Assembly: GCA_021234155.1 (NCBI GenBank)
Contig: JAJEKV010000005.1
Span: forward strand, 27,618,689-27,682,688
From: Isoetes taiwanensis
Lineage: Eukaryota > Streptophyta > Lycopodiopsida > Isoetales > Isoetaceae
Reading direction: 5' to 3'
DNA: 64,000 bases
The notes under the pieces were generated by a model. The model was not told where the DNA came from, ran no database searches, and saw nothing but the letters and a program-made list of their open reading frames with translations. The translations under genes were made by a program, and so were the position numbers. Below are positions 23,203 to 32,935 of this stretch, piece by piece; position 1 is the first letter of the stretch, and every line of letters starts with the position of its first letter.

Positions 23203-25535
23203 TGTGACGGGCCTGGCCAGTTAACCTCTCGGTAACTGGAGATCCCATCGATCTCTACCGTTGGATCTATTTAACCGTTGCAACTCAAGAAATTAATACA
23301 TGCATACCTAGGTAAAGAATTTAATCTTTATACGTGCTCTAAGGTCCCAAAAATTCTATACTTGCCATTGCACGTCAAAACCCCACACAACAACCAAGTT
23401 TAAAAAATAATTATAGTTTTAAGCCAATCCATAATGATAATAAGAATATTAAGCAAATATATGGTCTAGCAATCCACACACTCCTACTCTCGCCTTTCTG
23501 CAGCTTGGCTACTTTCCGGAGCATCTCGCACTTCTGCTTACACCATTTAACCACGGGGTTAGTCACACGGACTAAGTGAGGATTGGGAATTTAGAATATA
23601 TCAAGCATCAATTACCACAAGCATTAACTTAGAACAATAACTTAGCCTTACCGTAACCTCGCCCCTGCAATCCAAGTTACTAGTCCAACCAACATAAACA
23701 CAATGCATAATTATTCTAAGCACAACCATTGCAACTTGATTCCAGCATTAAAAACCACATATACTCTAGCCAAGCAACCATAGCATCAACATTGCAACCA
23801 ATATTCCTCTGGGTCTGAGCAAGGTCAACTCGGCTGATCAGGCCAGTGACATAGAGGCGGGGTAACCACGTGTGTACACACCCTTCCACGCTGCGTCCAG
23901 CATTGGAGGACCACTTACTGTGCATGACGTTGTACCTTACGGTACCAACGCCCGATGTTCAAAATACCATTTACATAGCACTGTGCAAACCGTGAGTCTA
24001 GACCATCGCACCTAGACTCCGGCCCCAGAGGTCTATATCAAAGAATTTCACCAAAGACAATTACATACATTTCACCATCATGCCCATGCCTCAACATACT
24101 CAACATCAAATACATTCCATAATTCACACTTTATGTAACATGAAATGTCCAACCATGCAAAAATGCAACCATCATTGCTAAACTAAAAACTAACGTCTAC
24201 ATTTTCTCAAAAGTTCCCTAGCTATAATTAAGACTATGTTAATGGTATTTAATCTATAGCATTTAAATATTATTATGCCTCCGTCATAAACTTCCTCCAT
24301 ACGGAGCACTTGTATCTTGGGTTTTTATTTTCTTTCTTACCTTAACTAATTTCTAAGGCTTTCAATATCTATAGCTAGATAACTTGTTAGACTCTACATG
24401 TCGTGCATAAACAGCTTCTACTCTCTAACCTATTATTGCTCATCTTACCCCTCGTTCCTAGATCAATCTGTGAACTCAAGGCCTTTTAACCACCCATCAA
24501 TGTTTTTAATTTAAATTTAACCTTAGCTATAGCTTAAAACTTTTAACTTTATTTCTATTACTACCTTACTAACAAAACTAAACTAATTGTTAACATCTTT
24601 TTTTCCTTTAACCTAACCCTAACTGCGTTACAGGTGACGAATCCGGCCTGCTGCTCCCGGATATGGCCTCCAGGCCATCGAATCCATGCCAAAACTCCCT
24701 AACTCCTCCCGATTTTGGTTGCAAGGAGGTTTTCTGGCCATTTCGGCCAGTTTCTGACCTAAATCCGGCAGTTCCGGATCAATTCCTGAGCACCAAGATC
24801 ATGGGATTTACAGCTGAATCTTGCTTTGATCTTCCTGATTCCTCATTCCTTTTCCATTTCGGCCTCCCTAAGGCCCAAATCGACCCATTTCTCATCACAT
24901 TTCATGCTTCCAGATCATCACCAATACCAGCATGCAAGGGAACTTTTACAGTTTTAACACAGTTTTAACTGATTCCAGCCATCCCTTTACCTTAATCCAT
25001 CCCTCATGTTCTAATATGAGCTATTCCAGTACTTCTGGCATGATCTAGATGCTTGTCTCACTTAGATCCGTGATACTTTTTGCAACTGTCAATATGCCAT
25101 CATAAAATACTTCCAAATTCAATCATGCAAGCTTTTTCCATATTCACGCACTTTTAGTTTAACTCTAAATCAATACTAAGTTTCATAACAATCCTACTGC
25201 ATCAACACAATTCAGCATGCACAATTTTGCTACGCTAGAAAACCCCAGGTGTAAGGCTTGATCCCCACCTGGAATCCCGCTTGTTGCTTTTTCTGTGCTC
25301 CAACACGCTCCCAGAGCTTTGCACGCGATTCGCTCCGTCAGCAATCCCTCTGCAATCAATCTTTTCCCAATGCTTTTCTCTGTACTTATATTTATTTTTA
25401 ACCACAATATTTCGTCCGTATAATCTCTACATATACGACGTATTTCTCTGCATACGTGATATTTTGATTAATATTCCTTTGCATCTTTTAAATAAAATAA
25501 TCCACAATTTACCTCAAAATCCTAGGTCCATTACA
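23203..25535 (-). mobile_element. Long LTR-like block (minus), right end of compound insertion
   Basis: It runs from TGTGACGGGCC to CCATTACA on the plus strand, 2,333 bp, and is preceded by a reversed PBS, so on the minus strand it is in 5'-LTR position. It is alignable in places with the block starting at 15,702 but diverged. No gene is seen; the roughly 2.3 kb is AT-rich with scattered CTAACCTAACCC-type text near 24,610. Confidence 0.7.
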
Positions 25536-25540
25536 GAATT

Positions 25541-26871
25541 GCGAACCGACTGTTCCAATGGACTCAGAACGCCGGCATTATGCAGGGGACCAAGGCTTGG
25601 ACTCGTTCGAATTGGGAAAGGGTGCCGCCCAGCAACAGGCAGCCGGGACGGGGGGCGGGTGTGTCGGCACCCTTGCCCTTTCCGGATCCGTCCAGGACCT
25701 TGCACAGTGTCCTCGCCTAGAGGGAGGATGTTGACGCCAGAATACGGAACCTTAAAACCACCCGGAGGCAGCTTGTCCCGAGCGTCCTCCCCCAAAGGCC
25801 GCGACGACGGACGGGCAGCTTCCCCTTCTCAGAATCGCGAACCGACTGTTCCAATGGACTCAGAACGCCGGCATTATGCAGGTTACCAAGTTTCGCGGGC
25901 AGAAGACCACCCCATCTCCAAGAAGCTCCAAAGCGCCTCATAATTGGCTTGGGAGGTGGCTGTGGAATACTGCCATGTGTGGCGTTCGTGTTCCCTTCTT
26001 TGGAGAAATTGACCGTGTAACCTGGTCACTAGGGTAATGCCGCCATTCCGGACATAATGGCGAAGTCGAATTGCCATTTTGGAGACCCCTGACTGCCCGA
26101 ATGGCAAGACCCTTGGATTTTTGCACAACCGTCCAAAGCACGCTTCGCGGTTTGGCAAGCTCTGCTGGACGGATCTTGAATTTTTTGGAACCTGCTCGAA
26201 GCAGGGGCATTGAAAAGAGGATTCAACGGCCAGATAGACGAACCGAGCTTCGGGAGGGCGGGCATTCAGCGTCACGGGCTCCACCGGAGGAGGCGGTGGC
26301 GTCTGGGCTCCCGGGGAACTTTTGGGGGTCCCGTCTCTTGGGGTATGGCCTCTACCCTCCCTTGAGGCCTCCACGCAAAGTCCTGGACTCGTTCGGAATT
26401 GGGAAAGGTGCCGCCCAACAACAAAGGGGCCCGAGGGGGGTGTGTTGGCACCCTTGCCCTTGCCGGATTCGTCCAGGACCTTGCACCGTGTCCTTGCGTA
26501 GAGGGAGGATCTTGACGCCAGAAGACGGAACCTTAAAACCACAGGGAGGCAGCTTGCCCCGAACGTCCTCTCCCAAAGGCCCCGACGACGGACGGGCAGC
26601 TTCCCGCCCGAGTTGCGAACATTGTTCCAATGGACTCGAAACGCCCGGCATTATGCGGGGACCAAGGCTTGGACTCGTTGAATTGGGAAAGGGTGCCGCC
26701 CGGCGGCGGGGCCGGGGGGCGGGTGTGTCGGCACCCTTGCCCTTTCCGGATCCGTCCAGGACCTTGCACAGTGTCCTCACCTAGAGGGAGGATGTTGATG
26801 CCAGAATACGGAACCTTAAAACTACCCGGAGGCAGCTTGTCCCGAGCGTCCTGTGCAATGCAGCCTGCTTA
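25541..26871. repeat. GC-rich tandem array, continuation after the retroelement
   Basis: The unit interrupted at 15,229 resumes here (GCGAACCGACTGTTCC), continues through TTGGATTTTTGCACAACCG near 26,112 and ends near GTCCCGAGCGTCC. The spacing of the landmark is about 1.0 kb once the insertion is removed, so this unit has small deletions relative to 1,097 bp. No gene. Confidence 0.85.
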
Positions 26872-26908
26872 GTGACCATGTCACGGTCAATTTCTCCAAA
26901 GAAAGGAA
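26872..26908 (-). repeat. Short inverted fragment of the array unit
   Basis: GTCACGGTCAATTTCTCC and its flanks are the reverse complement of the TTTGGAGAAATTGACCGTG segment found in each array unit (for example near 13,600). It marks a rearrangement breakpoint at the array's right edge. Confidence 0.7.
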
Positions 26909-27195
26909 CTAGGATATACACCATTTATGTTGTCTTTATCTAAGCCATGCAACAGAATAATATTTTGGCGTTCCACCCTTATCTCCATCTTCAATACTTG
27001 ACATACTTGGCTTTGACTATCATCATCTAGGCAAGAATCTGCTCCATCCTTTTCTTTCTCTACTCTTTGGTTTTGATTGTCATCAACTATCTCAGCATTA
27101 TCTAAGCCATGAGTTAAATTCGAGCTCATAACCCTAACCCAAGAGACGGACCCATCGAACGCAACCAATTCGTCGATATGTCCGTGAGATTGCAC
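26909..27195 (-). pseudogene. Unrecognised coding-like fragment inside the CACTA element
   Basis: A minus-strand frame of about 95 codons starts MQSHGHIDELVAFDGS and is acidic in the middle (EIVDDNQNQRVEKEKDG). It does not match a family I recognise. It lies just inside the CACTA element beside the tandem array, so it may be a relic of the element's own gene or a captured exon. It could equally be a chance frame. Confidence 0.3.
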
Positions 27196-27559
27196 ATTCC
27201 AATTGGGATTTTAAATTTCTATATTGATAATCCTTATTGACCGATTTGAGCATAGGATCTTCAGATTTTGCAATGCTATGTAGATGAGTCCAACTTAATC
27301 ATATGCAAGAGGAGATGTTTGCTATTCCCACTTCAATCCAAGACCAGAGCCTATCTAACAATAACATCCTTAGATTGAATATGAGAATATAAGTATAAGA
27401 AATGCTAGAACAAAAGATAACTGATTATAAAGATCCAAAACTTGAACAAAATACTCAAATATTCTCAAATACTTATCCAATGTCGCTCGAGTACACTCGA
27501 ATACTTATCTAAATAAACTTGAATACACTATGATTAGAGTACAAATATCACGCAAAAAT

Positions 27560-27880
27560 GTCGAGATCGTGAGGTTGCCTCAAAGGTGGAAGAGGAACAG
27601 CCTCACACTCAATGTCGTCCAAGACATCCAATAATGCCTTCAAAGAAATTCAGCTCCCGCAAATAATTTGCCAACTTCTCTCCAAAAATACCGACGGCGG
27701 TAAAGTATTATCAGGCAAGCTATTGTATTCATCTCTCTTCTTCTTCAACAGCTCTAGCTAGTCTTCTATTTCCTCTAATGCTTCATCTTCGCAACTGCAT
27801 AGTTCCTGGAGGATTTCATGACGCTGCTGGCACACGATCAACCATACTCTGAAACGTCTTTCCAATGGCGTTATTCAGAT
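27560..27880 (-). pseudogene. Exon-like, stop-interrupted fragment, unrecognised
   Basis: On the minus strand a stretch reads ILQELCSCEDEALEEIED, then, past a stop, LELLKKKRDEYNSL and a later DDIECEAVPLPPL segment. Composition is protein-like and acidic, but there are at least two stops. It may belong with the neighbouring fragment as decayed CACTA or captured-gene exons. No family assigned. Confidence 0.3.
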
Positions 27881-28141
27881 ATAGTAGGCGAGGCATCCCT
27901 GCATCCTCACATTAGAAAGAGCTACAAATAAGGGGCGAAGAACGATAATGAACAAGGAGTGATTGCGGAGAAAGGAAATACAAAATATAACCTTAGATTG
28001 CTCGAAAGACGCCTGGGATGCTTGCTAGAACTAGATGTGAAGTGGCCAAGCTCTTGTTGCCTCAACCAAGAATATTTGAAGCGGCTAGGGTTTTGGATGT
28101 CAGGGTTTTTGCTTCAATTCGAACCTTTGTAGGTACAATTA

Positions 28142-28280
28142 ACTTTTTTTTTTTTTTTTAATGTTTTGCCAACGTCGATATTGACCGTTTTGTCGGTATA
28201 TCCGTCGAGCATCGACGTTTATACTGAACGTCGATTATCGACGTCGCGACGTCGATTATCAACGTCGCGCTATAATATTT
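28142..28280. repeat. T-tract followed by CACTA-like subterminal palindromes
   Basis: A run of about 18 T is followed by AATGTTTTGCCAACGTCGAT and then AACGTCGATTATCGACGTCG. The text after the T-run resembles the sequence just inside the right CACTA end read inwards (AATGTTGAGCC...CGTC). It may be the damaged left end of a smaller CACTA element that shares the 30,428 terminus. Confidence 0.45.
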
Positions 28281-28599
28281 CCGGAACAGGGCGGAAAACC
28301 CGTGACCTATTTCGAGCAAGCAAGAAACTTGGAGGAGCGTTTATTCCGGCGATTTTTGGCGCCCATCGGTCTTGAAGCCCATTTCCTTTGCCAAGCAAGC
28401 TCCAGAAGGTATGTGCTTGGATCAACCATCTCTTTTTTTGAATCCATGCTTGTTTTTTTCCAAGTTTTAGGGCTTTATGTTCTTGTTGTTTGTTCTTCCC
28501 ATTCTCATCAATCTTGGCCTCTTTTAGTTAATTCTTCCATCCCCTTTCCATTTTGATCCCTTCCAATGTTTCTATCCTCATATTTGCCATGCCCTTTTT

Positions 28600-28870
28600 T
28601 ATTCTTGCTTCTTTGCTCTTCCAAATTCTTGCTTCTTCTTCCTTCTTCCAAATCCCTCCCTCTTCTATATTCTTTTCCGAATCGACCACATCCCTTTCTC
28701 TCATCATCTCTTCCTCTATTTCTTCTTCTTCTATTTCTTCTTCATCATCCTCCTCCACTTTTTCTTCTTCTTCCTCCTCCTCCTCCATTCTTCTTCTTCG
28801 AATTCTTTTTCATCATTCGTTTTTCCTCTTCGATTCTTCCTCTATTCTTTTCTTCGTCGATGAAGGACGG
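28600..28870. repeat. Pyrimidine-rich low-complexity tract
   Basis: Nearly pure CTT/TTC/TCC composition on the plus strand. Its translation as poly-Ser or, on the other strand, poly-Glu is a composition artefact. Such tracts often occur in leaders or introns. Confidence 0.8.
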
Positions 28871-29416
28871 CTTCCTTTGTTTTTGTTTTTTTCTTTTTTT
28901 AATGCAAGGTCGATGAACGACCTTGCAATGTTTTGTTTCTTACTTAGTTTAATATTTTTTTCTAACCATTGGATGTCTTGTTTTGCATGTATAACTCCTA
29001 ACAAAATGCGTTGCTTTTGCGAACGACAACGAACACCTTGTACTTATTCCAGGTAAGAATTTATTTTTAATACGTTTAAGTTTAATGCTTTGTTTAGGTT
29101 TAAAAAGACTTGGGGAGACTTGGGCAAGGGGCATGGTCGACTCCACCTTGAGTGGAGGGGACTAAGTGCTTCGGGTCCAAGCTCACCTACTACTCTTGTA
29201 AATTTATTTGCTAATGTATTTAGGGTAATCCACGAATCCTAATGCTTAGCACAAGTCGTAGACGTATATCTAGATTAATATAAAGGGACTAAGGACTTGT
29301 GTTGTGTTGCAGTCTTGCAAGGCCAACATATTGTCAGCGAGAGGAGTAGCGGCAACTCGTGCAGACTTTGGCGGCAAAGAAGGTACGACGCATAATCGGA
29401 GCGCTATGCTACCAAC

Positions 29417-29652
29417 ATGACTGGATCTGGTGGTTATAGTAATTTTAACAGCTTGTGCCAAACAATCCTTAAACGCCCAGCGACTAGGGCTAATCGATTG
29501 GGCAATGCGGCGGCCATCCGATACGCTCTTGGTGAAAAGGGTGATGTATGTATTATTCACTACATAATTCTTTGCAAGTATTTAGCTTTAAGCTTCGTGA
29601 TATGTTTTCATGGCAGGGCGACGAGGAAGACGAGAGGTCATCACGTAGCTAG
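29417..29652 (+). CDS. Small spliced gene near the right CACTA end, acidic C-terminus
   Basis: An ATG in good context (ACCAACATGAC) opens 43 codons starting MTGSGGYSNFNSLCQTILK. A GT-AG intron of 71 bp (29546-29616, GTATGT donor, CATGGCAG acceptor) joins in frame to GDEEDERSSRS and a TAG stop. The predicted peptide is about 54 residues: a basic middle (KRPATRANRLGNAAA) and an acidic tail. The neat splice that yields an immediate in-frame stop supports a real 3' gene end. More 5' exons may exist, because transcribed-looking sequence extends back to about 28,290. I do not recognise the protein. Its position just inside the CACTA right subterminal array suggests an element-encoded accessory gene; that is inference. 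Confidence 0.45.
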
Positions 29653-30059
29653 CGGCTTGAACTCTTCGATTTTTATGTTATGTCTCGCTATTCTCCAACT
29701 CCAAGTGTAGTGAATAGACTTTACGTATTTTGTAGTTCAATGATACATTAACTTTTGTTGAATATGATTTTGAAAGTATATTTTCTCACTACTTTTTATA
29801 TTTGATTTTGATTAATGGTATGCGCCTCGATACCTAAGTCTATTTTAAGAACGATCTTTAATTGATTAATTTAGATTTTAATTAGATTTTAATTGATTAA
29901 TTTAGATTTTAGTTGATTTTAATTAGATTTTAATTGATTAATTTAGATTTCTCCAAATATTTTATTTGATAAATAAAATTCGAAGTCTTTACAACTTAAT
30001 ATGTCTTAAATTGCACCCATTAAATTTTTTAATTTTTTTAATTTTTTTTTAATATTTAG

Positions 30060-30418
30060 AGACGTCGATGATCGACGTCCACCGTGGCACGCCACCTGGC
30101 ATGGTAGCGCGTGGGTTTGCCACTCACCGCCCGGCGCGTGCCACTCGCGTTAACGCAACGCCGCGATCGACGATCGGCGTTCGATGGCGCCGACTGGGCG
30201 GCGGCATCACCGTGGCATCGCCACGTCACGAATCGTCGACGATCGACGATTCACCGTCGACCATCGACGCCGCTATTTCGACACGTATTTCGACGGTTTT
30301 TGGTCGACGATCGACGGTCTTCAGTCGATATAGAGGTTTACCGTCGACCTTTGAACGTCGATGATCGACGATGCATCGACGTTAAAAGGTCGATATAGAC
30401 GTCGAAAAGGCTCAACAT
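30060..30418. repeat. CACTA right subterminal array
   Basis: GACGTCGATGATCGACGTC, CGTCGACGATCGACGATTC and further GTCGAT/ATCGAC words occur densely, matching the array at the left end. The intervening CGTGGCACGCCACC-type text also echoes the left array. Confidence 0.78.
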
Positions 30419-30428
30419 TTTTGTAGTG

Positions 30429-31150
30429 AAAGGGCATGGCTGCAACTTCCCTACCTGAAACTCGCATGCATCTAATAATTATGAGTAAACAGAGAATGCA
30501 AAGAAGACCGTACACAGGAATCCAGAGATCAAACACAACACAGTAGCATTCCAGGAGCTAGCATGCAGATCCCATTGAGAATGAGAATGCATGAAGATAA
30601 AAACGCCAAAGTAATCTTAGACGCATGCAAATTCATTTCTGGTCAAATTCCTGCGGTATGAAGAAGAACCCGATGCAAAAAGGAGGAGCATCCTTTGAGA
30701 GAAAAAGCAGAAGACCCGATGCAAAAAGGGAGGAGCATCCTATGAGAGAAAAAGCTAGAATAAGATGGGCTAAGAGAATGGACGAGGAAGAGATATGAGA
30801 TGGGCTGATGGTCAAAAAAATAGAAATGAAGCAATGAGAATGGAAGAAGTGCTGCTGTGAGAAGACGCCGATAATCGGTCCCGAATGGAGAAGAGCCTTA
30901 TATAATGGCTCGTCCCTGCCCAGAATGATGATCCGATGGCTCGGATCGATGCGAATGGATGTAATTTCAAATTGTATGTGTGGAAAATCATGTTGATTTG
31001 GGATGATGCATTCCCCAATAGGTTGTCGTAAATTATTTTGTCCTAGCCATTTGAACATACATCCTAAACCAAAGCTCTTCCAACTAATGTATGACTTGTA
31101 CATCTAATATATACTTCCCACGAGACTCGCTTGGGTCATTTTTGCCAAAA
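30429..31150. other. Right flank of the CACTA element: repeats, no gene
   Basis: A 46-bp period duplication (CCCGATGCAAAAAGG...GAGAGAAAAAGC) lies at about 30,669-30,760. The dispersed TATA-containing repeat described at 1618 recurs at 30,826-30,957. Minus-strand frames covering these are repeat-derived. Confidence 0.6.
30826..30957. repeat. Dispersed repeat with TATA-like box, copy 2
   Basis: Direct-orientation copy of 1618-1752, with differences such as GTGCTGCTG for GTGCGGCTG. It again contains CCTTATATAATGGCTCG. Similarity stops at about CGATGCGAATGG. Confidence 0.75.
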
Positions 31151-31179
31151 ACAACTGGCTAATAGCAAGAGTTCCTGCT

Positions 31180-31910
31180 CCATGTCAAGCACTCAAAGAT
31201 GGCATGAAACCAAAAATTCAAAAAAGAAGTCCGTGAGATTTCTTTCATGAACAAGCATGTTGTATCTAAGGCTGTATCGATGGTTCTACAAGGCAAGAAA
31301 TGTGCCATTTTTGAGAGCTTATCCACCATTTCCATGAAGACAGCATGGCCTCTTGTTGCTAATGGAGTCCATTGTGATTGCCTTCCATTTTACATCTCAA
31401 ACGCCTAAGGGTTCCAACTCCCTTAAGATGCTCAAGTGCTTTTGCTTGTCTACTGGCATAACTAACTGGAGAGGCTTTTAATCATGACAATAATATGTTT
31501 GTTGTGCTCCTTAGCTGGGTCCGATAGACTTATTGATATCCATAGATGATAAATATCCATTCAATTCAATTCAATTCAATTCTTTATACCCAACCAGAAG
31601 TAAATACTTCTTATTTTGAAATAAGTTTTCATACATCATGCAGGACTTGCTATTGGGCTATTGTATATGTCATAGAGTATGAGCTTTCTCATTTTCAAAG
31701 ACGGTCCATATCCAATTGAAATCTTCTTCCAAGCAAGCAATGTCTCAAAGTCTACAATTCCCTTACTACTGCAAGGAGTTCTTGGTCATAGGTGGGATAG
31801 TGTTGTTCGACATTATTCATTTAGAATCATCTGTCACCCTCCTTTCCTGCATAAGGATTCCTCCTATGGAAATTTTCTTGGTGTCTACTACCACTAATTT
31901 ATCCTTTTCA
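31180..31910 (-). pseudogene. Ty3/gypsy pol remnant: RNase H and integrase fragments
   Basis: At the high-coordinate end the minus strand encodes an RT/RNase H-type stretch: IGGILMQ, then in another frame NVEQHYPTYDQELLAVV, a stop, and RHCLLGRRFQLDMD. This matches the connection/RNase H region of plant gypsy elements. Lower down, broken frames contain DKLSKMAHF and DTALDTTCLFMKEI, typical of the gypsy integrase core. Order and orientation are correct for RT-RNase H-integrase, but most of the sequence between has been deleted and there are several frameshifts and stops. No LTRs are visible nearby. Clearly dead. Confidence 0.8.
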
Positions 31911-32031
31911 GAATCTAGCAATATAAAAACCGATGTCGTTGACAACAATAAGTGTTTTCTATTGGAGGAATACCCCTATAGAAAGTGAATGATTATAAGT
32001 ATCTTGATGTCGAAATATTACACAATTACAG

Positions 32032-32935
32032 GTGGAACGTGGCAGCCCAAAGGAGGGCCCCAAAAGGTCTATGAGCCCTATACAGTATGCTTCACCAGTG
32101 CATGATTAATCATTTTGACCATTAGCATTTAAGATGGTTGTTATTGCGCGTGCAAGTGCAGTCGGTAATCCTTTCTGGCGGTCCTATCTGGGGGTTTGGC
32201 TTATCAAGGAAGTGAAATGAAATAGAAAAGGTGGAGAAAAGATTCTTGGTATTCGGGGTAAAACCCCACATAACATATGAGATGTTATTAGCAGAAGCGA
32301 GTATGCTTCCACTACAGGTGGAGGCTCTTTGCAGGACCATAATTTATGTTAATAGGGTGCTACACAGGGAGTATGATAGATTTTCTAAATTGGCTCTAGA
32401 GCAGTCTATATCTAAAGGTTGGTATCCTGCTGTTAAACAATGGGCATAAAGATGGTTGGGTGATGCAAGTTGGCCTAGATCACTTAAATTTTAGGAGTCC
32501 ATACACAGGTTTATAAATTAGTTGTAAAGAGAATGTGGATACTTAAGTTAGAAAGAGATGTTAAAAAGCAGTTTTATATGACTACGATAAATGATTCACA
32601 AAAATATAGAGAACAACAATATCTTCTTTCCCATATGGACGAAAAAAGTCGAATGCTCATTTCTCAACTAAGGTTATCTTCACATACATTTCATATAGAG
32701 ACTGGAAGGTGGAATGGTACTCCTCGTAATTAGAGGTTTTGTCCTAGATGTTTAAAGCTATAAGTTGAAACAGAGGAGCATGCATTCTTGATATGTGCTT
32801 TGGAGATATTCGAGGTTAGATATGGCATTCAGGCAACCACTCTAAAAGATCTTTTTAAAATGCCAACACACCTTCTAAGTTCATATGTGAAGGCTATCTA
32901 AAAAGAAAGGAAAATGCGATGAGCCTGTTTGAATT
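32032..32935 (+). pseudogene. Second LINE type: C-terminal ORF2 fragment
   Basis: Broken plus-strand frames carry VEKRFLVFGVKPHITYEMLL, EAEASMLPLQVEAL-like text, then REQQYLLSHMDEKSRML, LSSHTFHIETGRWNG and a zinc-binding-like tail CPRCLK...VETEEHAFLIC. This layout is seen in the C-terminal part of a non-LTR element group distinct from the angiosperm L1 type. Stops lie near 32,449, 32,523 and 32,733, with frame changes around them. There is no poly(A) tail that I can place confidently. The catalytic RT core is absent. Confidence 0.65.

Larger units (their letters stand above)
15230..25535. mobile_element. Compound retroelement insertion with oppositely oriented LTR-type ends
   Basis: The pentamer GAATT lies directly outside both ends (15225-15229 and 25536-25540), and the GC-rich array continues across the insertion, so the 10.3 kb behaves as one integration. 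The left end begins TGTAACGGGTCC in plus orientation. The right end is the reverse complement of TGTAATGGACC. Inside are four kinds of LTR-like blocks sharing the same PBS (TGGTATCAGAGC) and purine tract (GGGAGAGAC or GGAGAGAC). No gag or pol is present. The simplest reading is a chimeric cDNA made from related non-autonomous elements with a strand switch near 15,695, integrated once. Sequential nesting with lost duplications is possible. Confidence 0.65.
12188..30428. mobile_element. Probable large CACTA (En/Spm) transposon with nested insertions
   Basis: The left end reads CACTACAAGGGACC. The right end is the reverse complement of CACTACAAAAATGTTG. Both are directly flanked by AAA (12185-12187 and 30429-30431), matching the 3-bp duplication of CACTA elements. 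Inside both ends lie dense palindromes of the type CGTCGAT-N-ATCGACG, as expected of subterminal binding-site arrays. The terminal repeat beyond CACTACAA is not shared, and AAA is a low-information duplication, so the two ends could belong to different elements. No TNP2-type transposase is recognisable. A 10.3-kb retroelement insertion accounts for most of the length. Net size without it would be about 7.9 kb. Confidence 0.6.

Noticed and set aside
25514-26872. Open frames of up to 237 codons
   Set aside because: Same array after the retroelement insertion; same reasoning.
28528-29056. Poly-Ser and poly-Glu frames
   Set aside because: Product of a pyrimidine-rich tract on one strand; composition artefact.
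12150-30465. Similarity between the flanks of the putative CACTA element (GCAACTTCC and CTG-AA words)
   Set aside because: Too short to show that the flanks were contiguous or duplicated.
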